Positions 1-5,875 of a stretch of DNA of 7,584 nt are shown piece after piece. Each line of letters begins with the position of its first letter. Position 1 is the stretch's first letter. A model generated the notes under the pieces. It was given only the letters and a program-made list of their open reading frames with translations. It made no database searches and was not told the DNA's origin. The DNA comes from Actinomycetes bacterium (GTDB lineage: Bacteria; Actinomycetota; Actinomycetes; Nanopelagicales; Nanopelagicaceae): contig BJFZ01000055.1 in assembly GCA_014190175.1 (NCBI GenBank), positions 1-7,584 on the forward strand, given 5' to 3'. The position numbers and the translations under genes were made by a program.

Positions 1-729
1 TAATGCGCTGATTAGAGAGCCCGCCATCAATACTGGTATATCAGTCGTTCTTCCAGCAGATAATGCACCGAGCCCTACCGTTAAAGTCCGGTTCGCCGGA
101 TTTTGTAAGAACAATAGTCCGACAAGTAAGTCACACCAGATTTGAATGAATTGCAATACAACTACAGTCGCTACAGCAGGAATTGATAGAGGCAATACAA
201 TCTTTAAAAATACTCGTGCGTAAGAAAGTCCATCAACCACACTCGCCTCTATTAGTTCATCCGGTAATCCGCGAAAATACGAAGTCATTAAAAATGTAGC
301 AAACGGAACACCCAACGCGGCATACATCAAGATTGCTCCCCAGTATCCACTCAAAAGATTTAAACGACTTATATTCACATATGCAGGGATAATTACAGAA
401 TGAAGCGGAATCAACATTGCACCAACAATTCCTAAAAAGAAATAGGGAGTGCCGCGGAATCTGGTCTTGGATAAGCTGAAACCTGCGAGTGTGCTCAGAA
501 TTAAAATAATAATAATGGCACCCGCGCAAACTATTATTGAATTAGTTAGCTGAGCCCAGACTGGCATGGCTGAAGTCAATTTGCGCCATGATGCTAATGA
601 GTGACCTGGCGCCCCTAAAAATTGCTCCTTCGATTTAAATGAAGTTTCAATCATGAAATAGAATGGGTAAAGCATCACAAATGAAAATATGAGCATTGAA
701 AGAAAAGTAAATATTTTTCTAAAATTCAT
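1..729 (-). CDS. Carbohydrate ABC transporter permease, MalG type (3' end missing)
   Basis: Inner-membrane permease of a carbohydrate importer (binding-protein-dependent transport, MalG/UgpE-like), expected to pair with the MalF-type protein encoded just upstream. I translated it by hand from ATG at 729; it stays open for 243 codons to the window edge. Family members are usually about 270-280 residues, so roughly the last 30-35 are outside. It starts MNFRKIF, with a first membrane segment at about residues 8-27, a periplasmic stretch, and further hydrophobic segments at about 63-85, 98-118, 130-150 and 183-208. The EAA loop that contacts the ATPase is visible: E161-A162, G167 and L179-P180. 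The C-terminal stretch NRTLTVGL at 213-220 is typical of MalG proteins. It begins 2 bases after the preceding gene's stop, with AAGGA about 7 bases before the ATG, so it is translated from the same mRNA. The sugar cannot be read from the sequence. Confidence 0.93.
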   Translation of the reverse strand, partial: MNFRKIFTFLSMLIFSFVMLYPFYFMIETSFKSKEQFLGAPGHSLASWRKLTSAMPVWAQLTNSIIVCAGAIIIILILSTLAGFSLSKTRFRGTPYFFLGIVGAMLIPLHSVIIPAYVNISRLNLLSGYWGAILMYAALGVPFATFLMTSYFRGLPDELIEASVVDGLSYARVFLKIVLPLSIPAVATVVVLQFIQIWCDLLVGLLFLQNPANRTLTVGLGALSAGRTTDIPVLMAGSLISAL

Positions 730-731
730 AT

Positions 732-1607
732 TTAATCCTTGCTCTTGGTAAGAGCGAGTTGTGCGACGCCAAGACCTGCCATAATTACAAAGAGAATTAA
801 CCCGAGCATCGCACCAGTTCCAAAATCACCTTTAGCAAATGCGCTTTGATATACAAAGAACTCGAGCGTTGTTGTGCCAAATCCGGGGCCGCCACCCGTC
901 ATGACAAAAATAAGACTGAAAAGTGCAGTAAAGGCGCTAATTATTGTTATTACAAAAGAGAATTGAATGAACCGCTTTAATTGTGGAAGTGTGATGTGAC
1001 GAAAGATTTGGTAATTATTTGCTCCATCTAACCTTCCGGCCTCGTTTAGTGAAATTTCTAAATTAGCCATGCCGGTTAAAAAAATCATGATGTTAGTGCC
1101 TACCATTGACCAGATAAAAGTTATTGCGACAGCAGCCAAGGCACCGCGTTCAGATGAAAGTAAATCTGTTCTAATAAAGCCTAGGCCAATTCCTTTAAGT
1201 AAATCATTTAGCAATCCCTCTTGGGCGAAAAAGCGTAGGGAGACCATTCCAATTACCACCCAAGAAATTGCAGTAGGTAAAAAATATACGGAACGGAAAA
1301 AACGCCATCCGTATACATGCTCGTTTAACAAAAAGGCAATGCCCATTGGAACAAGAATTGCAACCGGTACTGAAAAAAGTAGTAAGGCATTATTTTGCAT
1401 CACGCGCCAAAAGATCGGATTAGAAAATTCCTTAATGTAGGTAGAAGGTCCGATCCAATGCGTAGAGAGGCCATTCCATTTGGTCATGGAGTAGTAAATA
1501 GATTGCAATATAGGTATTCCCAGTAAAAAGAAGACAAATAAAAGAGCGGGAATGCCAAAGAGAAGAGCCGTACGACTCTTCTCTTTTTGCAATGCACTTT
1601 TTGCCAT
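732..1607 (-). CDS. Carbohydrate ABC transporter permease, MalF type
   Basis: First permease subunit of the sugar importer, 291 residues, the usual size for short MalF/UgpA-like proteins that lack the large periplasmic insert of E. coli MalF. Six hydrophobic segments can be seen at about residues 14-36, 73-95, 106-127, 157-179, 213-236 and 265-286. The EAA motif is present: E189-A190-G191, G195 and L207-P208, in the cytoplasmic loop before segment five. The stretch TGGGPGFGTTTLEFFVYQ at 237-254 is typical of sugar permeases. It lies between the binding-protein gene (60 bases upstream) and the MalG-type gene (2 bases downstream). The ATG at 1607 has no clear Shine-Dalgarno sequence in the 15 bases before it. 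The only AGGAG nearby is about 40 bases upstream and locked in a stem-loop. The start is kept because MAKSALQKEK is a normal N-terminus and no better start follows. Confidence 0.95.
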   Translation of the reverse strand: MAKSALQKEKSRTALLFGIPALLFVFFLLGIPILQSIYYSMTKWNGLSTHWIGPSTYIKEFSNPIFWRVMQNNALLLFSVPVAILVPMGIAFLLNEHVYGWRFFRSVYFLPTAISWVVIGMVSLRFFAQEGLLNDLLKGIGLGFIRTDLLSSERGALAAVAITFIWSMVGTNIMIFLTGMANLEISLNEAGRLDGANNYQIFRHITLPQLKRFIQFSFVITIISAFTALFSLIFVMTGGGPGFGTTTLEFFVYQSAFAKGDFGTGAMLGLILFVIMAGLGVAQLALTKSKD

Positions 1608-1618
1608 AACTTAATGAG

Positions 1619-1657
1619 AACAACTAGGAGCTAATAAAAATTAATCTCCTAGTTGTT
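1619..1657 (-). promoter_or_regulatory. Intercistronic 12-bp stem-loop between binding-protein and permease genes
   Basis: A perfect 12-base inverted repeat (AACAACTAGGAG and its complement, at 1619-1630 and 1646-1657) surrounds a 15-base AT-rich loop. It fills most of the 60-base gap after the binding-protein stop and before the MalF-type start. In the minus-strand RNA the stem is followed by only a broken U-stretch, so it is a poor complete terminator. Such stem-loops after the binding-protein gene of sugar ABC operons (for example malE-malF in enteric bacteria) are known to stabilise the upstream message or thin out downstream transcription, giving excess binding protein. That role is inferred here from position and structure. 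Confidence 0.7.
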
Positions 1658-1667
1658 GCTCTACCCC

Positions 1668-2963
1668 CTATTTGTAACTGTCGCCTTTATTTTCAGCCGG
1701 GATTTGATCCCAGACTTGCTTTAGTTGCGCCAGTCCTTTTGCAGGTGAGGTTTTACCAGCCAAGATCGAAGGAATGATCTTGTTTCCGGCATCGACCACG
1801 TCACCCTGAAGCACGTTGTCAAGCATTGGGAAGGTCGTGAAGCCGCCACTTGCAGCAAAAGCGAGCATCTCTTGGTTGACTGGATTTGAAGTAGTGGAAC
1901 CCTTTTTGTTTGGGATTAATCCAGCTGCGTCAATCACTTTAGCTGCTTCATCTGTAGTCATAAAGGTTAAGAAATCAACTGCTGCTTGTTTTTGTGCAGC
2001 GTATGAAGTTAGTGCAAAACCTTGACCGGCAAATTCAACAACACCTTTGATTGGGCTATCAGAGAATGGGGGAACAAATGCTGAGACTTTGTCACCAAGA
2101 GCATCTGTAAATTTCTTGGTATCCCATGTTCCATCAATGATCATGGCAGCTTTCTCGCCAATGAAATCCTCGACATTGTTGGTTTTGGTAAGGATGTCTG
2201 AGTTTGTGCAACCCTTAGATTTAAGCGCGGCATATTTGGAGAAAGTCGCAGTATTCTCGGCAGAATCCCAAGGATTGCTTCCGTTGTAAAGTGATTTTCC
2301 ATCTCCACCATTTTGCCCAATTGCTAAATAACTTCCGTCATACCATGGGTAATAAAGTGCACCAAGGCTTTGGCCACCATTACCGTAGACAATCGGGGTG
2401 TATCCAGCTTTCTTTAATTTCGCACAAGATTCATAGAGTTCAGTCCAGGTAGTTGGAACTGCAGTAACTCCAGCTTTTGCAAAAGCATCTTTGTTGTAGA
2501 AGCCGATATAAAACTGACGATCTAACGGCATTACATATGGACCGTTTGCTATATCAAAATTATCTGATGACCACTCCAATGAACCTTGACTAGCTAATGC
2601 ATCATCTGGGACTAAGCCCTTAAGTGAAGTTAAATACTCTTTGTACTTAAGCGCAAATAAACCGGTCCACATTAAAACTAGATCTGGTCCAGTTTTTGAG
2701 ACAGCCGCTGCTTGTAGGAGGGAGAAGTAGTTATCTCCGGGTTGACTTACCAAATCGAAAGTGACATTTGGATGTGCCGCGGTGTAAGCATCTGTAAGTG
2801 CTTTTGTCGCTGTTGCATTTTGAGTGTCACCAAGGTTGTGCCAGATTGTTACGGTAACTGGCGTATCTGCCGCAGGAGCTGCTTCTTCCTCAGAAGCACT
2901 GCTGCAACCTGCAAGTATGAGTGCTGCAATTACTGCACTCGCAAATATGGCTTTTCTTTTCAC
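1668..2963 (-). CDS. Sugar ABC transporter substrate-binding lipoprotein (family 1)
   Basis: Extracellular solute-binding protein, 431 residues, typical of family 1 carbohydrate-binding proteins (MalE/UgpB-like). The N-terminus MKRKAIFASAVIAALILAGC is a lipoprotein signal peptide with lipobox LAGC at 17-20, so Cys20 should be lipidated and anchor the protein outside the membrane. A short acidic, Ala-rich linker follows, then the mature domain begins with VTVTIWHNLGD. The stretch GPDLVLMW (about 92-99) and the later AAMIIDGTWD (about 273-282) fit the two-lobed fold of this family. The start is GTG at 2963, with a strong GGAGG 4 bases upstream. It lies 47 bases after the dehydratase stop and is followed by the stem-loop and then both permeases. 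Ligand identity cannot be read from sequence. The neighbouring dehydratase and dehydrogenase suggest a sugar or sugar acid. Confidence 0.95.
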   Translation of the reverse strand: MKRKAIFASAVIAALILAGCSSASEEEAAPAADTPVTVTIWHNLGDTQNATATKALTDAYTAAHPNVTFDLVSQPGDNYFSLLQAAAVSKTGPDLVLMWTGLFALKYKEYLTSLKGLVPDDALASQGSLEWSSDNFDIANGPYVMPLDRQFYIGFYNKDAFAKAGVTAVPTTWTELYESCAKLKKAGYTPIVYGNGGQSLGALYYPWYDGSYLAIGQNGGDGKSLYNGSNPWDSAENTATFSKYAALKSKGCTNSDILTKTNNVEDFIGEKAAMIIDGTWDTKKFTDALGDKVSAFVPPFSDSPIKGVVEFAGQGFALTSYAAQKQAAVDFLTFMTTDEAAKVIDAAGLIPNKKGSTTSNPVNQEMLAFAASGGFTTFPMLDNVLQGDVVDAGNKIIPSILAGKTSPAKGLAQLKQVWDQIPAENKGDSYK

Positions 2964-3000
2964 TTTCCCTCCAAATGGTTTATCGGGCAGTATGCGACTG

Positions 3001-3022
3001 AAAAAAGATCTTAAGATCTTCC
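3001..3022 (-). terminator. Weak hairpin plus T-run straddling the dehydratase stop codon
   Basis: In minus-strand RNA, GGAAGATC (3022-3015) can pair with GATCTTTT (3010-3003), the outer two pairs being G-U, around the loop TTAA. The T-run ends at 3001. The core, 3005-3020, is a perfect 16-base palindrome made of two copies of AAGATCTT. The dehydratase TAA stop (3013-3011) lies in the loop, so a terminating ribosome would block folding. The stem is AT-rich, so at most I expect partial termination or attenuation before the binding-protein gene rather than a full operon end. Confidence 0.4.
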
Positions 3023-4726
3023 AACAATCGGTGGCACAAACCTACGATGCTCCGGGGTTGGCGCACGTAGGAAATCGAAGTCACAACCTAAGTCTGGTTG
3101 CAAGACATGCTTTTGGTAAAGGGCTGGCCACCCTCGAAGGTGCTCTGATTTTGGTGGAATCCAATTGTTCCGACGTTTTTCAAGCTCTTTTGGGCTAATT
3201 AGCAGGTCAAGTCGCCCGGCTGGGACATCCAAAGAGATCAGATCGCCATTTTCAACGAGCGCCAAAGGCCCACCAACGGCTGCCTCAGGTGAGACATGTA
3301 GCAAACAAGTACCGAAGGAGGTGCCAGACATTCTGGCATCAGTTATTCGCACCATATCTGTAATGCCTTGTAATGCTAATTTTTTTGGAATTTGCATCAT
3401 GCCCCACTCAGGTGCTCCGGGAACGCCAACCGCGCCACAGCCACGCAAGACCAAAATTGAATCACGGGAAATCTCGAGATCTGGGTCATCAAGTTTTATT
3501 CTCATCTCTTCATAACCATTAAAAACAACCGCTGGTCCTTTATGAACAAGCAAATGTGGTGAAGCAGCAGAAGTTTTGAGTAAGGCGCCATCAGGTGCAA
3601 GATTTCCTTTTACTAATGTGAAGGCACCACCTTCTTTTAATGGATTATTCACAGCTCTTATGGCTGGGCTAGCAATAAATTCTTTTGTTAACTGACTCTT
3701 CCAAGATTTTCCACTTTGGTTTAATGCATCTCCTTCGATATGATCTCCTAGCGCTGTCAGAAGTTGCGGTAATCCGCCGGCGTTATGGAAATCCTGGATT
3801 AAGAATTCGCCAGACGGTTCTACGTCAGCAAGTACTGAGATATTTTCACCAAGTGAATTAATTTGTTCTGGTGTTAATTCACCACCTACTCGACCGGATA
3901 GAGCCAACAAATGTAAAATTGCATTTGTTGAGCCACCAACGGAATGTAAAACTCTGATTGCATTTCGAAAAGAAGCAGGGGAAAGAATCTTCGCTGGCGT
4001 TAAATCTTCATTTACCATTTTCACAATTTCACGTCCCGAATTTCGAGCCGCTGCTGCTCGCTCTGGAGTGCCAGAAGGAATCGTCGAAGTTCCTGGTATC
4101 GCGAATCCAAGTGTTTCGATCATCAGTGCAACCGAACTTGCAGTACCCATCGTGTTACAAGATCCCAAACCGCAATTTAAACAGTTCTCAAATTCTTTCC
4201 ACTCGGTCTCAGATAATTCGCCAGAACGAAACGCTTCCCAATTGCGCCAAAGATCAGTTCCAGTGCCAACTCGCTTTCCTTTAAAAAAAGGAGCAGGACG
4301 TGCACCACCAATAACCATAATTGTTGGTAAGTTCGCGCTGAATGCACCCATTAATGAACCGGGAACGCTCTTATCGCAATTAGCTAGTAACACAACACCA
4401 TCTAAAGGATAAGAACGTAAATATTCTTCCACTTCCATTGAAAGCAAATTTCGGTAAAGCATCGCACTAGGCTTCATTAAATCTTCGCCCAGAGACATGA
4501 CTGGGAATGACAATGGCAATCCACCTGCTTCTAAAATGCCCGCCTTTACTTCATCAACAAGTGCTCTGAGCGGTAAATTGCAAGGATTTAAATCGCTTGA
4601 AGAGTCTGCTATTCCAATTACAGGTTTTTTATTATCTGGGCTTACTTCAACTCCCACAGAACGCATGACAACTCGATGCGATAACGCTGTTTCATCATTG
4701 CCAGCAAACCATTCACTGCTTCGCAC
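3011..4726 (-). CDS. IlvD/Edd-family dehydratase, probably a sugar-acid (aldonate) dehydratase
   Basis: Predicted cytoplasmic Fe-S dehydratase, 571 residues, that removes water from a sugar acid to give a 2-keto-3-deoxy acid. The N-terminus RSSEWF and the C-terminal RGWPALYQKHVLQPDLGCDF pattern (531-550) resemble the pentonate/hexonate dehydratases (arabinonate, xylonate) rather than the branched-chain enzyme IlvD. Likely cluster ligands are Cys49 (NPCN), Cys117 (NCDKS) and Cys190 (SCNTMGTAS). Lys119 corresponds to the metal-site lysine. Ser467 in ARMSGT (465-470) corresponds to the catalytic serine of the arabinonate dehydratase group. An extra CxxC (Cys182, Cys185) precedes Cys190. The start is GTG at 4726, with GGAG 6 bases upstream and an in-frame TGA four codons before it, so no longer N-terminus is possible. 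It is first in the operon with the sugar ABC genes and diverges from the zinc dehydrogenase gene. Dihydroxy-acid dehydratase is the main alternative, less likely given the end motifs and the neighbours. Confidence 0.88.
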   Translation of the reverse strand: MRSSEWFAGNDETALSHRVVMRSVGVEVSPDNKKPVIGIADSSSDLNPCNLPLRALVDEVKAGILEAGGLPLSFPVMSLGEDLMKPSAMLYRNLLSMEVEEYLRSYPLDGVVLLANCDKSVPGSLMGAFSANLPTIMVIGGARPAPFFKGKRVGTGTDLWRNWEAFRSGELSETEWKEFENCLNCGLGSCNTMGTASSVALMIETLGFAIPGTSTIPSGTPERAAAARNSGREIVKMVNEDLTPAKILSPASFRNAIRVLHSVGGSTNAILHLLALSGRVGGELTPEQINSLGENISVLADVEPSGEFLIQDFHNAGGLPQLLTALGDHIEGDALNQSGKSWKSQLTKEFIASPAIRAVNNPLKEGGAFTLVKGNLAPDGALLKTSAASPHLLVHKGPAVVFNGYEEMRIKLDDPDLEISRDSILVLRGCGAVGVPGAPEWGMMQIPKKLALQGITDMVRITDARMSGTSFGTCLLHVSPEAAVGGPLALVENGDLISLDVPAGRLDLLISPKELEKRRNNWIPPKSEHLRGWPALYQKHVLQPDLGCDFDFLRAPTPEHRRFVPPIVGRS

Positions 4727-4766
4727 AGAATTCTCCGTTCAACTTCTTCAACTTGGTTCAACATTG

Positions 4767-4772
4767 CATAAT
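4767..4772 (+). promoter_or_regulatory. Candidate -10 box for the dehydrogenase-purF-purM transcript
   Basis: CATAAT on the plus strand matches TATAAT at five of six positions and overlaps the opposite -10 candidate, so the two promoters would compete for the same DNA. The predicted start would fall near 4779, leaving a leader of about 65 bases before the GTG at 4844. No convincing -35 box is present; TTCTTC or TTCAAC are the nearest. Confidence 0.3.
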
Positions 4773-4776
4773 TTTA
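4771..4776 (-). promoter_or_regulatory. Candidate -10 box for the dehydratase/ABC operon
   Basis: TAAAAT on the minus strand matches the TATAAT consensus at five of six positions and would place the transcript start near 4764, giving a leader of about 38 bases before the GTG at 4726. The -35 at normal spacing is poor (TATGGA at 4799-4794). A perfect TTGACA exists on this strand at 4816-4811 but is too far away to pair with this box. The call rests on the -10 and on the position only. Confidence 0.35.
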
Positions 4777-4778
4777 TT

Positions 4779-4792
4779 GGCTAGCGTTAGCC
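4779..4792. promoter_or_regulatory. Candidate LacI-family operator in the divergent promoter region
   Basis: GGCTAGCGTTAGCC is an inverted repeat of five perfect base pairs (GGCTA/TAGCC) centred on CG, with one mismatch beside the centre. Palindromes centred on CG with this general look are typical of LacI/GalR-family sugar repressors. It would sit inside the -35/-10 spacer of the minus-strand promoter and at the start point of the plus-strand promoter, a good place to repress both. No regulator gene is in the window, so the assignment is inference. Confidence 0.45.
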
Positions 4793-4843
4793 TTCCATAG
4801 GTCGCACCGGTGTCAAGTACTCCCGATTGATGAGAGGAATAAA

Positions 4844-5866
4844 GTGAAAGCTCTTAGAGTCACTGGAGTAAATAAGATAGCTTTACTTGATTTGCCTAGC
4901 AAGAAAGCAGAATCTGGTGAAATTCTACTTGCTCCGATTGCAACTGGAATTTGTGGAACAGATTTGGCGATCATTGAAGGTGGCGTAGATCCAGCTTTTA
5001 TAACTTATCCAGTAACTATTGGACATGAATGGGTCGGACGAGTCATCGGGCACGGTGTTGGCGTAACCAGTCCCGCAATTGGAACTCGCGTCGTTGTAGA
5101 AGGTGTAATTCCATGCGAAAAGTGCCGTGAATGTAAAACCGGTGCAACGAATAGATGTGATCTTTATGATGAAATTGGCTTTTCGCGTGATGGTGCAGCA
5201 GCTCAAGAAATTACTGCACCTGCAAAACTTGCTCACCTTTTAAAAGATTCTGTAAGTGTTGAGTCAGCGGTCCTTGTTGAACCTGCAGCTGTAGTGTTGC
5301 AAGGCTTCCACCGAGTCTCACCTAAGGCTGGCTCAAAAGTTTTAGTTATCGGTGATGGAACGATTGGTTTATTGGCTGCAAAGTTGATTCGATTGTACAA
5401 GCCTGCATCGGTTTCGCTTTTAGGCTTGCGTCAAGAACAGAGCGAGTTAGTAAAAATAGCAGGAGTGGATCATTTTTATACTTCAGAAGAAGAGTTAACT
5501 GAAAAATATGATTTGATAATTGAAGGAGCAGGGGCCTTAACGGCCGTGGCTGCTGCATTAAATCATTCCTGCAGAGGGGCGCATATTCTTTTGCTTGGGT
5601 ATCCAGATCATGGAGCAAAGTTGCCCATTGTGATTGATGATTTAATTAATAATGATTTAACAATTCATGCTTCCTTTAGCTACACTCAAAAATCTTGGGG
5701 AGAAATAGTTGCGCTATTAAATAGTGGCAAAATCGATCTATCATTCATCGCAACCCACAAATTCCCATTAATTGAATGGGAGTCGGCTCTAGCGACTATC
5801 CGTGGCGGAAATCATAAAATCAGCGTTCCTCGTGGCAAGGTATTTTTAACCTTGGGCGTTGACTAG
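4844..5866 (+). CDS. Zinc-dependent medium-chain dehydrogenase, probably a sugar or polyol dehydrogenase
   Basis: Cytoplasmic alcohol/polyol dehydrogenase of the MDR superfamily, 340 residues, the usual family length. The N-terminal GroES-like domain carries the catalytic zinc site: Cys37 (GICGTD), His61-Glu62 (GHEW) and probably Glu146 (LVEPAA). The structural zinc site is complete, with Cys91, Cys94, Cys97 and Cys105. The Rossmann domain has GDGTIG at 170-175. At the end of its second strand, where NAD enzymes have Asp, this protein has Gly194-Leu195-Arg196, which favours NADP. The start is GTG at 4844 with AGAGGA about 6 bases before it. It diverges from the dehydratase-ABC operon, so a linked role in oxidising the imported sugar before dehydration of the aldonate is likely but inferred. 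Downstream, purF begins only 9 bases after the stop. Threonine 3-dehydrogenase and galactitol-phosphate or sorbitol dehydrogenase are alternatives within the superfamily. Confidence 0.9.
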   Translation: MKALRVTGVNKIALLDLPSKKAESGEILLAPIATGICGTDLAIIEGGVDPAFITYPVTIGHEWVGRVIGHGVGVTSPAIGTRVVVEGVIPCEKCRECKTGATNRCDLYDEIGFSRDGAAAQEITAPAKLAHLLKDSVSVESAVLVEPAAVVLQGFHRVSPKAGSKVLVIGDGTIGLLAAKLIRLYKPASVSLLGLRQEQSELVKIAGVDHFYTSEEELTEKYDLIIEGAGALTAVAAALNHSCRGAHILLLGYPDHGAKLPIVIDDLINNDLTIHASFSYTQKSWGEIVALLNSGKIDLSFIATHKFPLIEWESALATIRGGNHKISVPRGKVFLTLGVD

Positions 5867-5875
5867 GATTACGTA

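Noticed and set aside
257..529. A 90-codon minus-strand frame inside the MalG-type gene region
   Set aside because: It is in a different frame from the MalG-type permease, whose translation shows all family motifs; the 90-codon product resembles nothing.
2824..3198. A 124-codon plus-strand open frame across the binding-protein/dehydratase junction
   Set aside because: It is antisense to two well-supported genes and has no ribosome site or recognisable protein features.
4642..4764. A 40-codon minus-strand frame starting ATG at 4764 and overlapping the dehydratase start, as a possible leader peptide
   Set aside because: It has no ribosome site before the ATG, the ATG would sit at the predicted transcript start, and most of the frame lies inside the dehydratase gene.
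4805..4812. CACCGGTG palindrome in the divergent region
   Set aside because: Eight bases without extension is common by chance, and it has no clear relation to either promoter candidate.
4811..4816. Perfect TTGACA (-35 consensus) on the minus strand
   Set aside because: No -10-like hexamer lies 15-19 bases downstream; the region there is GGCTA-rich, and the good -10 candidate is 34 bases away.
5621..5656. AT-rich stretch late in the dehydrogenase gene as an internal purF promoter
   Set aside because: Several 4-of-6 matches to -10 exist, as expected for AT-rich coding DNA, and none pairs with a good -35 at normal spacing.
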